DNA of 64,000 nt from Parasponia andersonii (GCA_002914805.1 JXTB01000475.1:112649-176648); one strand, 5' to 3'; shown: positions 39,501-46,936, numbered from the stretch's first letter. Notes: a model not told the origin generated them from the sequence alone. Translations and numbers: made by a program.

Positions 39501-39957
39501 AAGGCAAGCAAAAAAAAAATGAAAAACAAAAAAATAAAATAAAACGGGAGAGGTATTCAAGGCTTAGAAGTTATAACAATCTCTCTGCCTTTTTCATTAC
39601 AAAATAAAAATATGAGAGAGTGAGAGAGTACGTGAGTAAAGAGTACATAGATATTTTAGCGAGAGAAAGAAGATAATTGTGCGGAAAGTAGAATTTTCTA
39701 AGAAAATAAATATAGGTAAATGAATGAACAGTAAATAAAAAATAAATAAAAGAAAGATTAAGTGGGGCTTACCCGTCGCCAGTTGAGAACTCATAGAGCC
39801 TGTCATGAGCGGAGAAGACCATGAGGCCAATCTCGACATCGCAGAGAACAGAGAGCTCATGGGCCTTCTTCATAAGCCCACTCCTCCTCTTGGAGAACGT
39901 CACTTGCCGACTATGCTTGTCCTCGATTCGCTTCATGTCTACTTTTCGTCTCCCCAT
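13860..39957 (-). CDS. FLC: FLC-clade MIKC MADS-box transcription factor, 7 exons
   Basis: Join of exons 39773-39957, 16451-16517, 15839-15897, 15666-15756, 14984-15025, 14111-14152 and 13860-13937, all minus strand: 564 nt, 187 residues. The MADS domain is residues 1-60 (starts [12 protein letters not shown], contains VTFSKRR and LSVLCD). Then come a short I region, a K box with heptad leucines ([39 protein letters not shown]) and a 25-residue C-terminus. RLYEFSTGD and the short tail resemble FLC/MAF proteins, which are nuclear DNA-binding floral repressors of CArG boxes. Every junction keeps phase. Exons 1, 5 and 6 have the standard MIKC lengths of 185, 42 and 42 nt. Intron 1 is 23,255 bp and transposon-filled. 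Exon 4's acceptor is abnormal, so function is uncertain. The FLC symbol is by family resemblance, not proven orthology. Confidence 0.82.
14111..14152 (-). CDS. MADS gene exon 6 (K box end)
   Basis: This 42-nt exon has acceptor GATGCAG and donor GTTAAT. It encodes [14 protein letters not shown], a textbook end of a MADS K domain. Confidence 0.92.
14984..15025 (-). CDS. MADS gene exon 5 (K box)
   Basis: This 42-nt exon has acceptor CTCTGCAG and donor GTACAA. It encodes [14 protein letters not shown], the second part of the K domain. A length of 42 nt is the MIKC standard. Confidence 0.9.
15666..15756 (-). CDS. MADS gene exon 4 (K box), with a non-canonical or shifted acceptor
   Basis: The exon encodes [19 protein letters not shown] and then [11 protein letters not shown], the first amphipathic helix of the K domain. 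The donor AAAG|GTTAG at 15666 is good. MIKC genes usually have a 100-nt exon here. That length would start at 15765, but the two intron bases before it are GT, not AG. The only usable AG in phase is CAAAG just before 15756, giving a 91-nt exon and losing three residues relative to a 100-nt exon. The next AG upstream (near 15790) opens a frame that soon hits a stop. Confidence 0.72.
15839..15897 (-). CDS. MADS gene exon 3 (I/K boundary)
   Basis: This 59-nt exon has acceptor ATCATGCAG and donor GTATGT. It encodes [19 protein letters not shown] plus two bases (AG) of the next codon. It is slightly shorter than the ~62 nt common at this position in MIKC genes. Confidence 0.82.
16451..16517 (-). 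CDS. MADS gene exon 2 (I region)
   Basis: This 67-nt exon has acceptor TTTGCAG and donor GTTAAC. Its first base completes the Gly codon left by exon 1. It then reads [19 protein letters not shown] and ends in KLK at a codon boundary. LxKIL.HY is the usual start of the intervening region in FLC-type proteins. Confidence 0.86.
17150..17415. repeat. Diverged tandem doublet in intron 1
   Basis: 17155-17270 and 17292-17410 are alignable copies, sharing 'gaaggtgcatgtaga', 'cttgccac' and 'taccagctaaa'. They are not coding. Confidence 0.6.
17786..18250 (-). mobile_element. Possible copia-type LTR fragment with primer-binding site
   Basis: On the minus strand, TGGTATTAGAGC (17797-17786) is one mismatch from the initiator-tRNA-Met primer site TGGTATCAGAGC. 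The sequence before it (17800-18250) could be an LTR. I find no second LTR or coding sequence, so this is tentative. Confidence 0.3.
18934..19152 (-). CDS. Hypothetical 72-residue peptide with a signal-like N-terminus
   Basis: I do not recognise it. It starts [20 protein letters not shown], has a hydrophobic segment [11 protein letters not shown] at about residues 23-33, a possible cleavage region IEAKS, then a basic stretch ([11 protein letters not shown]). That looks like a small secreted-peptide precursor or the first exon of a secreted protein. It lies within intron 1 on the same strand as the MADS gene, in the transposon-poor part. It could equally be a chance ORF: no homologue is recognised and no promoter is evident. 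Confidence 0.22.
   Translation of the reverse strand: MASQNRNTNMDTNRALKLSTHFSLVSLVLFLLFHHESSKICVIEAKSKRSELRRFLKKMRYYIDILFDLYVK
19600..21861 (-). mobile_element. Ty3/gypsy polyprotein remnant (gag zinc knuckle to reverse transcriptase)
   Basis: From high to low coordinates on the minus strand I read a gag segment with LDGKAM...QW (about 21810-21770). Next is a zinc knuckle [12 protein letters not shown] (about 21290-21240). Then comes the reverse transcriptase: [17 protein letters not shown] (about 20440-20370), [17 protein letters not shown] (about 20240-20190), and [19 protein letters not shown]...[11 protein letters not shown] (about 20154-20020). Stops and frameshifts are frequent, and the catalytic YxDD-equivalent FFDD has become FFHN. 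A copia element (21862-25113) splits it; its 5' part continues at 25114-25536. Confidence 0.78.
21862..22042 (-). repeat. 3' LTR of the nested copia element
   Basis: It is a direct repeat of 24932-25113. In element sense it begins TTGGAACTCATTCC and ends at the 'gattttagagag' complement. The two LTRs differ at many sites, so the insertion is old. Confidence 0.82.
24932..25113 (-). repeat. 5' LTR of the nested copia element
   Basis: It is the partner of 21862-22042. The primer-binding site (plus strand 24915-24927) abuts its lower-coordinate end, which sets the element's orientation. Confidence 0.82.
25114..25560 (-). mobile_element. 5' part of the gypsy element (leader and gag start)
   Basis: TGATATCAGAGCA (minus strand, 25536-25524) resembles the initiator-tRNA-Met primer site. 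It is followed closely by an ATGGCTCCAAAAAAG that could begin gag. The region joins across the copia insertion to the gag fragment at 21861. Its 5' LTR should therefore lie just above 25540. Confidence 0.55.
25561..27349. other. Unassigned intronic DNA, probably including the gypsy 5' LTR
   Basis: By position 25540-26000 should hold the LTR of the gypsy element, but I could not find its 3' partner. 26000-27340 has no recognisable coding sequence. A (TA)n tract at 27323-27349 marks the edge of the next MITE. Confidence 0.4.
27350..27557. mobile_element. (TA)n-embedded MITE, copy 1
   Basis: The ends are GGTTGCCAATCCAATAGGTA and, inverted, GGGCACCAATCCAGTAGGTA, each followed by a T-rich run. 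(TA)n directly flanks both sides. The interior shares 'aaaagacgtgcatcattaatg' type sequence with the copy at 32194-32434. Confidence 0.8.
27690..28557 (+). mobile_element. Ty1/copia reverse transcriptase-RNase H remnant
   Basis: The plus strand reads [20 protein letters not shown] (about 27693). Next are GL.L.DVNQLIF-type residues (GCKPIDFP-like, about 28090), a decayed LTRPSI-type block (about 28200), [13 protein letters not shown] (about 28330), and [19 protein letters not shown] (about 28440). That is the order of a copia reverse transcriptase into RNase H. Many stops and shifts are present. A LINE fragment abuts it at about 28558. Confidence 0.72.
28558..30385 (+). mobile_element. 5'-truncated LINE, reverse transcriptase to start of RNase H
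   Basis: The plus strand reads [20 protein letters not shown] (about 28630-28690; the usual motif is SKAYDRVEW). Then come [20 protein letters not shown] and [15 protein letters not shown] (reverse transcriptase blocks), [19 protein letters not shown] (29150), FWWGT (about 29370), AKQAWRLI (about 29500), SLWK-type linker residues, and finally KLNVDA (about 30350), the start of the C-terminal RNase H. The catalytic FADD block is decayed (FANDN). Frames are broken. It is opposite in orientation to the LINE at 0.5-13 kb. Confidence 0.78.
30404..30877 (+). repeat. 5' LTR of the copia gag element
   Basis: It is bounded by TG...CA and followed after 3 nt by the tRNA-Met primer site. It contains a TATA-like stretch AGTATAAATACTCC (about 30692-30705), the likely promoter. 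No partner LTR was found in the window. Confidence 0.75.
31175..31250 (+). promoter_or_regulatory. Cluster of eight TTGAC (W-box core) motifs
   Basis: Within 76 bp of the copia leader, TTGAC occurs eight times, each followed by C or T, giving the WRKY-site form TTGACY. It lies between the primer site and gag. Confidence 0.55.
32092..32170. mobile_element. Fragment of the (TA)n-associated MITE
   Basis: It has the same interior sequence ('aaaaagacgtgtatcattaatg') as the full copies, but no left terminus. A (TA)n tract follows. Confidence 0.65.
32194..32434. mobile_element. (TA)n-embedded MITE, copy 2
   Basis: The termini match those of copy 1 (GGTTGCCAATCCAATAGGTA; right end complementary to GGGCACCAATCCAGTAGGTA), with (TA)n on both sides. 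It contains an extra short inverted pair (AGCCATTGGATCA / TGATCCAATGGCT, about 32249-32287). Confidence 0.82.
32435..32920. other. AT-rich DNA with (TA)n tracts
   Basis: The (TA)n tracts are at 32436-32472 and 32540-32566. The rest is T-rich, with no gene seen. Confidence 0.6.
35920..35972. repeat. Cluster of short perfect palindromes
   Basis: GAGTGTGCACACTC (35928-35941), GTGTGCACAC (35943-35952) and a GGTACTCGGTACC block follow each other within about 50 bp, preceded by GGTATTAAATACC. They lie inside the CACTA-like element. Confidence 0.7.
36017..36141. mobile_element. Foldback (hairpin) MITE-like element, ~125 bp
   Basis: The two halves are near-complete inverted copies: ACCAAAAAAAGAAGGGG.. 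AACTTGTACTGTCTTTTAG on the left pairs with CTAAAAGCGGTACAAGTT..CCCATTTTTTTTGG on the right. The arms are ~58 nt and the loop is ~8 nt. It is non-coding. Confidence 0.72.
37333..37351. promoter_or_regulatory. Inverted pair of G-boxes
   Basis: CACGTGCC-ATA-GGCACGTG is a near-perfect palindrome holding two CACGTG cores. It lies in MADS intron 1, just outside the CACTA-like element. Confidence 0.6.
37450..38877. repeat. Tandem duplication of the MADS 5' region, copy 1 (exon-less)
   Basis: It aligns with 39293-40577 over the intron-1 start and the upstream region. Shared blocks include 'gagacaagcgttactct', 'gattcatgcccttatctatt', 'gaatcggagggaatca' and 'ggtttatacataggacttt'. It differs in two ways. 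A 461-bp MITE is inserted at 37857-38317. The ~400 bp that carry exon 1, the 5' UTR and the TATA box in copy 2 are replaced by ~45 bp of unrelated sequence (38416-38461). It lies downstream of exon 1 within intron 1. Confidence 0.85.
37857..38317. mobile_element. 461-bp MITE with TAA target duplication
   Basis: The paralogous copy at 39675 has the uninterrupted site GAAGATAATTGT, while here TAA occurs on both sides (37854-37856 and 38318-38320). The ends (GCTATCTCTAACCCAT and, inverted, GGGCATGTCCACCATTG) are imperfect inverted repeats. A 3-bp TAA duplication and GGGCATGT end suit a PIF/Harbinger (Tourist-type) MITE. It contains a 52-bp tandem doublet (38001-38101). Confidence 0.82.
39773..39957 (-). 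CDS. MADS gene exon 1 (MADS domain)
   Basis: The 185-nt coding part encodes 61 codons plus two bases of the next (GG). It is the entire DNA-binding and dimerisation domain: [12 protein letters not shown], then [32 protein letters not shown] and RLYEFSTGD. The donor is GG|GTAAGC. I chose the ATG at 39957 because it starts the conserved MGR motif and lies ~125 bp downstream of a TATA box. The open frame upstream to 40128 is upstream of that TATA and is not expected to be translated. Confidence 0.92.
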
Positions 39958-40082
39958 TCTCCTTTCCTTCCCAAACCTTAACGATTCTGATTTATTGACT
40001 CCTGATCGTCTAATACTCGAACAAGAGATAATGATGATGATGATGATGATGATCAAGTGACGAAGTGAAACATAAAGAGAGG

Positions 40083-40093
40083 CCTTTTTATAG
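40083..40093 (-). promoter_or_regulatory. TATA box of the MADS gene
   Basis: The minus strand reads CTATAAAAAGG about 126 bp upstream of the ATG, implying a 5' UTR of roughly 95 nt. A trinucleotide repeat (GATGAT on plus, ATCATC in the transcript, about 40029-40054) lies near the expected transcription start. Confidence 0.72.
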
Positions 40094-40275
40094 TAGCTTT
40101 TGAGGAGTAGCCGAAAAAGCGCCGCCATGGGATGGAACTAAGAATTTTGAGATTCCGCAGGCAACTTGTTTGGGACAAGAAAGAATCGGAGGGAATCATG
40201 GTGGTGGTGGGGTTTGAATTTGATGTTTAATGAACCTCACTGCCTTCTTGAGGATTTTATAAGTGTCATGTTGTC

Positions 40276-40318
40276 AACCCCCCTTTTTCTTTTTCTTTTT
40301 CTTTTTCTTTTTCTTTTC
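40276..40318. repeat. CTTTTT hexanucleotide microsatellite
   Basis: About seven near-perfect CTTTTT units lie ~190 bp upstream of the MADS TATA box on the transcribed side. The corresponding place in copy 1 has no such expansion. Confidence 0.85.
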
Positions 40319-40577
40319 CTTTTACTTTTTGGTTTTGTCATTAATACTCATGGTCTTTAAATTGAGGCTGACACGCGTGAAAGTAGTGGCTCTTTAAATA
40401 AATAAAAATAAAAAAAATTTTTACTGAAGAACCTATTTGGGTTTGTGGATATTACAACTGTACAAGTGTCAAGTAATTGTATCTTTCTACAGGCTTGCCC
40501 TAATGGTTTATACATAGGACTTTGCTTTTTTTAGTCCAAAAACATGGATATCAGTGGCAAAGAGTGTTGTGTTGTGA

Positions 40578-40680
40578 TAGAAATAGAAATAGAAATAGAA
40601 ATAAAAATAGATATATAAATAAAATACTTTTGTGTGTGTGAGAGAGATAGAAATAGAAATAGATATATAAATAAAATAAT
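40578..40680. repeat. GAAATA / GATATA microsatellite
   Basis: There are two blocks of GAAATA-type units (40578-40620 and 40644-40672) separated by a TGTGTGTGAGAGAGA stretch. Confidence 0.85.
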
Positions 40681-43600
40681 TTTTTTTGTCCGTATGTGTG
40701 CACATTAGAATTCTTTATTTGGTTAAGATATTTAAATAGGTGTATTTAAATAGAAATAGTGGAATCAGAGTAGAATAAAATGAGTTATAATTTGAATAGA
40801 TAATATTAAAATATAATATTCAAATACAAGAGGGACTTCATTTTTATTCCAAGAAGAAAAAAATTATGTTGAAGTAACTAACATGATATCTTAATAGATA
40901 AAGTTAAATTATTGAAATAAATATTTATTCTAATATATTATTTAAATGAAAAAGTTAAAATTATTGAAACAAACAACTATGCAATGAGCACAGGGAATAG
41001 AATGCTTAGGAATAGGTAAAACAAATAGGTTTGTCACTATAGATCCGTAAACCCGAAAAACGGGAAGAACAAAAAAAAGATAAGGGGTAAGTGAGAGGGG
41101 CTTGAGCTCACAAAGCTCAATAAGAATTCAATAATTGTTTTTACAAATCGGTATATTTTATAAAATCTACATGATTAGTCTTTCTTAAACATGATTTGTA
41201 AACCCAAGTGTCAATACATGCATTTGAAACCATCTCTAATTCACCTATGTATTTAAAACCATATAAAATCCACATGTATAAAAACATATCGTCAAAAGTA
41301 CGTCATCGTACATATCATAAATTAAACAATGTAGAGTCACTATAACAAAAATATGAATTAGTATTAATTAGTGACATTTCATTGAGTGACATTCACCTTT
41401 AAATTGTCATTATAATAATATTTAGTAGCATTTTCTGAAAAATATTATTAATTCATAAAGTTATTATGATAGTTTAAATACATTCTTTAAAATTTAGATT
41501 GAGTAACATTTTTAAAATGTCACAAAAATTATTTTTAGTGGTTTTTTTTTCAAATATCATTAACGTTTTATTTTAGTAGTATTTTAAAAATGCCACTCAA
41601 TTTTGATTTAGTACTATTTAACAAAAAAATACAACTAAATTTTAGATTATTGACATTTTAAAAATGTTACTATATTCATTTACAAATTATTGATTATAAA
41701 ATAAAATAAGAGTATAAATTTAAACATAAAGGTTTTTTTTAAAAAAAAAAATAAAGAAAGAAAGAAAAAAGAGAAATGTGGTACTACATATATGTCTCTC
41801 TCTTTTTAGTATTTTTTTTTTGTTTACTTAGTTTTTTTTTCGTTAGATTAGTTAAAGTGCAAGTTGTAGCTAAAATATTCAATTGAATCAGAAAGAAATA
41901 AGTTTGTTCCAGAAAACTATAATGATAAAGGTGTTAATATAAAAACTAAAGAAATTTTTTTCGTAGAAGTTCTAAATTAGTTATATATATATATATATAT
42001 ATATAAGTGAACTTCTATAGACTGATCCAGAATAAAATACTATTGAAAGGGAGGGAAAAAAAAAGGGTGTCTAACACTTATACCTACAAAAACCCAAAAA
42101 AATTACAAAAATACTGAAGTCAAGCTTTTTTCTCATTTTCATACAATTTTTATTAAAAAAATATTTAAAAAGGTATCATTTTCAAATATAGTTATTGGTT
42201 ACTGGTCCTGAAAACTAGTTACTACTTACTGGCTACCGGTTATATACTAATTATAAATATCTTTGGTTACTAGTTACTAATTTCTGAAAAATAATTATTA
42301 GAAACTAGTTACTATTTTAAAAAAAGATATTTTTCTAAATATATTTTAAAAAATAGTATTTTAATAATAAAAATCGTACCGCACCTTCAAAAACACAAAA
42401 TCACCGCATTTTTCAATCGCCCCAAAAAAAACCGATAACGTAAGTGGTAGTTTACATGACCTAAGAAATTGTTTATATGATAAATTCTTTATGCTGAAAT
42501 AAAAATAGATAACAGAGTTAAGTAATTAAAATGTTAAATTATCTATAAAAATTTTAAGCGTGCTTTAATAAAGGTGAAGGGTTAAGAATTAAAATTTTAA
42601 GATTACTAAAGCTAAAGAATTTAAATTTCAAATTTTTCTGGATTCCAAAAATTTAAAGTTAATTTAAAATCTTATAGATTTCTTAATATTGGACATATCA
42701 AAAAATTTAAATAAAAACTAACTCATCCACCTCCACTAAGTCACGTCTTTTCTCAATTCTCATCTATCTAGCAGGTTCCTTCACTCACCCTCTATGAATT
42801 GATGCTTTTCTCTAGATTAGCTATAGCCCTCGCAAGAAGAAGTGAGTTAGGTCAAGTGAGTAAGAGTACCCATTATATAGAATCTCGGTATTAAGTTTGA
42901 GTCACATTGAGAGTAAATATAAAAACCTATTATCTAAATTCGAGTAATCGAATATAAGCATGAGATCATTAATTAAACCATATTTAAAAAAAAAAAGAAA
43001 AAGTACAGCCCTCACAATTATCTTCTTTTCTTCTCAATGGTTTTATCTTCTTTCTTTTTTAGTACGAGTATAATATTGTGTGTCCACTGCACCAAAGGTG
43101 TTCATTCATGAGCCTGTACTAAAGTTTCAATCAATTCCTCCACGCCAAGAAATAAAATATCTTCATATTTATATTTCATACTTCTTTTTTGCAGGTTACC
43201 GATTTGTTTTGAACTTATCAATTTTTTTAACTTTTTATTTTAAATTTATGTGTTAGGTATTGATTTAATGAAAAGGATTCATCTCATACAACAATTTCTA
43301 AAGAAAAGGAAAGCGATTTGGGTGGTACAATAAGAGAAGGAGAAAAAGTAAACACACGCATATAGAATTTGCTTTATAAGTGAATCTGCTCTTTCTTCTT
43401 TCTTTTTACTTTTATAGAAACTTCTTTCTCCATTACAAAATATTATTTATTTTTAGCTCCTTTATTTTTCAAGAATCTTAATGAAATTTGCAAATGAGAT
43501 AGGTGCATGGAAATGTCTAAACAAAGTCAAGAACTTGATTCGCCATTTTAGTAGATGATCTATTTTTTTTTCAGCCTTAAACTCTATACAGTTTTGTGTA

Positions 43601-43872
43601 ATTTTGAATTCATGTATCTGAACGGTTTTATAAACAGATATGTATTTATTTATTCTTTAATTTTTTTATGGGTCAATAATTACATTAAAATTATTCTCGG
43701 ATTAAGAAATAGTAAAAATAAATAAATAAATAAAATAGACACGTAAATGTTTTTTTAAGGGATAGATCCACAAAAATTAACTCAATTTATGTACGTAGAA
43801 TAAGTATATAGCAATGTATAACAAATAACAACCAAACGTTAGTGGCACATTTTCTTTATTGATAATTAAATT
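40681..43872. other. AT-rich intergenic DNA with degenerate repeats
   Basis: No gene seen. 41338-41700 holds a repetitive block (CACTATAACAAAA start, repeated 'tagtgacatttt/aaaatgtcac' motifs) related to 47060-47230. A stretch of ACTAGTTACT/GGTTACTGG-type repeats lies at 42190-42320, and a (TA)n tract at 41980-42004. 42700-43500 is CT/AT-rich without coding signal. Confidence 0.55.
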
Positions 43873-44782
43873 CACTACTACAAAACACTATATTCTATGT
43901 TGTTTTATGATGTCGGAACGACATGGAAAATAACTGGTTTATATCGTCGCCAAAAAAACGACGTAAAGCCTTGCATCGCTTAAAAAGTGACAAGAAAATG
44001 ACTGAATGAAACGTCATACATTGCCATTTTATGTTCAGTTTTTAAGCGACAGGGAATATGACATTCGACTTTGTATTCTGCACGATATGATTGCCCTTCC
44101 ATGTCACTTTTCTAGCAACGGGGAAGTTCTCGTACGATGTCGCTGGAAAAGTGACGTCGTACCAATGTCGCTATAAGTACGACGTCACTTTTCTAGCAAC
44201 ATCATTTGGTTTGTTTTTTATTTTATGGTCCTGCACTTAGCATAACCCTCTCATTCGACACTTCTCCCCTTGTCGCCACTCCTCTTCACCCTTCCTCCAT
44301 TTTTTTCTGACTATTTGAGGTAATTTTAGCTTTATTAAGTCAATGTTTTCCATAGAATTCATATGTAATTGCATTAGGCTTTATTTTTATCTAATTATTT
44401 CATGTTTTAGTTTGGATTTTTACACTTACCCTAATCTAAGCTATAACCATCACTCCTCTTTGTCATTCCTCCATTTTTTTTCGGCCACTTCAGGTAGTTC
44501 TAATAATTTAAGTCACATTTTTCGCTAGAATTCATATAAAATTGCATTGGGCTTTATTTTTATCTGAATTTTGTCTAATAATTTCATGTTTAGTTTAGAT
44601 TTTTATACTTAGCTATTTTGAACAATTTTTCTATATAGCCATTTGAATGTACTTAAGAAATATTGAGATTCTTAATTACTCTTAAAAGTATCTAATTCAT
44701 TAGTTATTAGATTAAAATTACAACTTGATAATTTGTTTTATTTTTTATATATTTTATAATTTTGATTTTTTTTAATTGATAT

Positions 44783-45620
44783 TGTACCAATANNNNNNNN
44801 NNNNNNNNNNNNNNNNNNNNNNNNNNNNNNNNNNNNNNNNNNNNNNNNNNNNNNNNNNNNNNNNNNNNNNNNNNNNNNNNNNNNNNNNNNNNNNNNNNNN
44901 NNNNNNNNNNNNNNNNNNNNNNNNNNNNNNNNNNNNNNNNNNNNNNNNNNNNNNNNNNNNNNNNNNNNNNNNNNNNNNNNNNNNNNNNNNNNNNNNNNNN
45001 NNNNNNNNNNNNNNNNNNNNNNNNNNNNNNNNNNNNNNNNNNNNNNNNNNNNNNNNNNNNNNNNNNNNNNNNNNNNNNNNNNNNNNNNNNNNNNNNNNNN
45101 NNNNNNNNNNNNNNNNNNNNNNNNNNNNNNNNNNNNNNNNNNNNNNNNNNNNNNNNNNNNNNNNNNNNNNNNNNNNNNNNNNNNNNNNNNNNNNNNNNNN
45201 NNNNNNNNNNNNNNNNNNNNNNNNNNNNNNNNNNNNNNNNNNNNNNNNNNNNNNNNNNNNNNNNNNNNNNNNNNNNNNNNNNNNNNNNNNNNNNNNNNNN
45301 NNNNNNNNNNNNNNNNNNNNNNNNNNNNNNNNNNNNNNNNNNNNNNNNNNNNNNNNNNNNNNNNNNNNNNNNNNNNNNNNNNNNNNNNNNNNNNNNNNNN
45401 NNNNNNNNNNNNNNNNNNNNNNNNNNNNNNNNNNNNNNNNNNNNNNNNNNNNNNNNNNNNNNNNNNNNNNNNNNNNNNNNNNNNNNNNNNNNNNNNNNNN
45501 NNNNNNNNNNNNNNNNNNNNNNNNNNNNNNNNNNNNNNNNNNNNNTTTCAAATAAATTAAGGAATTTCCCACCAAGTGAAATTCTCCTTTTGCCACTAGC
45601 CCGGGTTTTGGGTCGTGACA
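44783..45620 (-). mobile_element. LTR-type insertion (solo LTR or retroelement) mostly hidden in the gap
   Basis: On the minus strand the right end begins TGTCACGACCCAAAACCCGG; the left end in plus view is TGTACCAATA, so the element is bounded by TG..CA. GATAT occurs directly outside both ends (44778-44782 and 45621-45625), a 5-bp target duplication as made by LTR retrotransposon integrase. Only ~85 bp are sequenced. Confidence 0.72.
44793..45545. other. Assembly gap (753 N)
   Basis: All bases are N. It lies wholly inside the LTR-type insertion. The true length may differ, since a full retrotransposon could be collapsed here. Confidence 1.
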
Positions 45621-45792
45621 GATATATTAGAAAAAGTTTCAAAACTTGAATTTAGTTTTGAAAAAGTAAAAATAGCTACAAATAATAATAATAAAAATAT
45701 AACGTAGTAAAGTGAAGGTTGTAAAAACACCCAAGGATTGCTGGAAGAAAAAATTAATATTTTTTGAGTTGAAATATTGACAACATTTACTT

Positions 45793-46029
45793 GTGAGACA
45801 TAACTTAGATATCATACCTATTGAAAATAATATATGTGATAGTATAATTGGTACTTTATTAAACATTCTTGGAAAGAATAAGGATGAGACTGGCACCCAC
45901 ATGGACTTTGTTGATATGGGTATTCGCATTGATTTATCTCCCAAGATTGGTGATAAACAAACACATCTACTACCAGATATAGAATGTGACTTTTGTGTAT
46001 ACAAATATATGAGTGAGATCATTGAATAA
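45793..46029 (+). pseudogene. TNP2-type CACTA transposase fragment
   Basis: The frame reads MRHNLDIIPIENNICDSIIG, then TLLNILGKNKDETGTHMDF and VDMGIRIDLSPKIG. Plant TNP2 transposases carry RHNLDVMHIEKNVCDNI.GTLLNI.GKTKD......DL..M.IR..L at this point, so the match is clear. Only ~60 residues of a protein normally several hundred residues long remain. It would have catalysed cut-and-paste transposition in the nucleus; here it is dead. Confidence 0.85.
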
Positions 46030-46638
46030 GCTAACATTCGATCATTTCTCACTACAAGGGTATATGCCAGTTTTATATATAAGTTCAATTTTAACATATA
46101 ATCTTACATATTTTAAAATAAAGTTCCATATTCTAACAAACTTATTATTTTTTGAATGCATGGTTTCAAATGCAAACTTTCTATATAATAGATGTTATAA
46201 ATACGGTTCGTGAAGAATTGGTTAAGGTTATCCTTTTATCTCACTAAATCATGACTTATCATAGATATGTATATAGCTTTTACGTTGATGTTCTTATTTT
46301 TGACTAAATTTGTTAACTTAGATTATGTATGTGACTTATTAGCTTGTTATTGGTAGTTTAATTTGTAATTAAACCTTAATTAGATATTGTGCTTTTACGT
46401 ATATGGTTCTGGTGCTATATGTATATTTTGATGACTTTGTGATTCTGTTTTTTGTAAATGAAATCTAAGGGCTAATGAATTTTAATTAAAAATCCCTGGA
46501 AAATATTTACCATGTCGCCATAAAAGTGAAGTGATATATATACCACGTTGCTAGAAATGCGCCGTTGTAGGCATACGACATTACTAGAAAAGCAATGCCG
46601 TATGTCTACAATGTCACCAGAAAAACGACATTGTATGG

Positions 46639-46936
46639 AGTAGTGATTATCAGAATACTTCTTGTTCAAGAAGTCATGGGTTCAAATCCTAAGGACGTCA
46701 TTTTGAAAAGTGAGAGTACCCAAAGCCAAACCTACTAGCTTGCCTACTATTTGTCTACCTAGTACTCTCATTCCCATTAGGTTTGGAAGCTATCCACTCA
46801 CTCGCTATTTGTCCAATGATATTCTCATTCCTATTGGGTTTGACTTTGGGTACTTTTATTCTCTAAAGTGACGTCTCCACGATTTGATCTCATAATCTTT
46901 TGAACAAAAAGCATCATAATAGCCACCACACCATTG
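46639..46936. repeat. Inverted repeat with tRNA-like B-box motifs
   Basis: 46639-46735 (GTTCAAGAAGTCATGGGTTC, then AAATCC and GGACGTCATTTTGAAAAG) pairs with the reverse complement of 46840-46930 (GTTCAAAAGATTATGAGATC, GGAGACGTCACTTTAGAG). GGGTTCAAATCC matches a Pol III B box, so the arms may be remnants of a tRNA-derived SINE. A partial third copy lies at 47245-47275. Confidence 0.55.

Larger units (their letters stand above)
16518..39772 (-). other. Intron 1 of the MADS gene (23,255 bp)
   Basis: The intron runs from the GTAAGC donor at 39772 to the TTTGCAG acceptor at 16518. FLC genes typically have a long first intron with cold-response elements; here it is filled with transposons. The transposon-poor part is 16518-19600. 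The rest, listed separately, is gypsy, copia, LINE, CACTA-like and MITE sequence, plus a duplicated 5' region. Confidence 0.78.
39293..40577. repeat. Tandem duplication of the MADS 5' region, copy 2 (contains exon 1)
   Basis: This is the functional copy. It covers the start of intron 1, exon 1, the 5' UTR, the TATA box and ~480 bp upstream. Its left end meets a (TA)n tract at 39270-39290; its right end meets a GAAATA microsatellite. Confidence 0.85.
43873..46645 (+). mobile_element. CACTA (En/Spm-type) transposon remnant with ATT target duplication
   Basis: It begins CACTACTACAAAACACTA and ends GGAGTAGTG, with ATT directly outside both ends (43870-43872 and 46646-46648). Subterminal repeats such as GTCGCTAGAAAA and CGACGTC occur at both ends (43920-44210 and 46515-46635). 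A TNP2-type transposase fragment lies at 45793-46029. Its middle is broken by an LTR-type insertion that contains the assembly gap. Confidence 0.82.

Noticed and set aside
39958..40128. Upstream in-frame extension of MADS exon 1 to an ATG at 40128
   Set aside because: It lies upstream of and across the TATA box, encodes poly-Ile from a microsatellite, and MADS proteins start at MGR.
40166..40360. ORF with repeated FLFLFL
   Set aside because: It is a translation of the CTTTTT microsatellite in the MADS upstream region.
44707..45642. Long open frames spanning the N gap on both strands
   Set aside because: They are open only because N bases contain no stops; the real flanks are LTR sequence.
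46655..46695. tRNA gene
   Set aside because: A B box is present, but no acceptor stem or complete cloverleaf can be formed; it is a repeat remnant at best.
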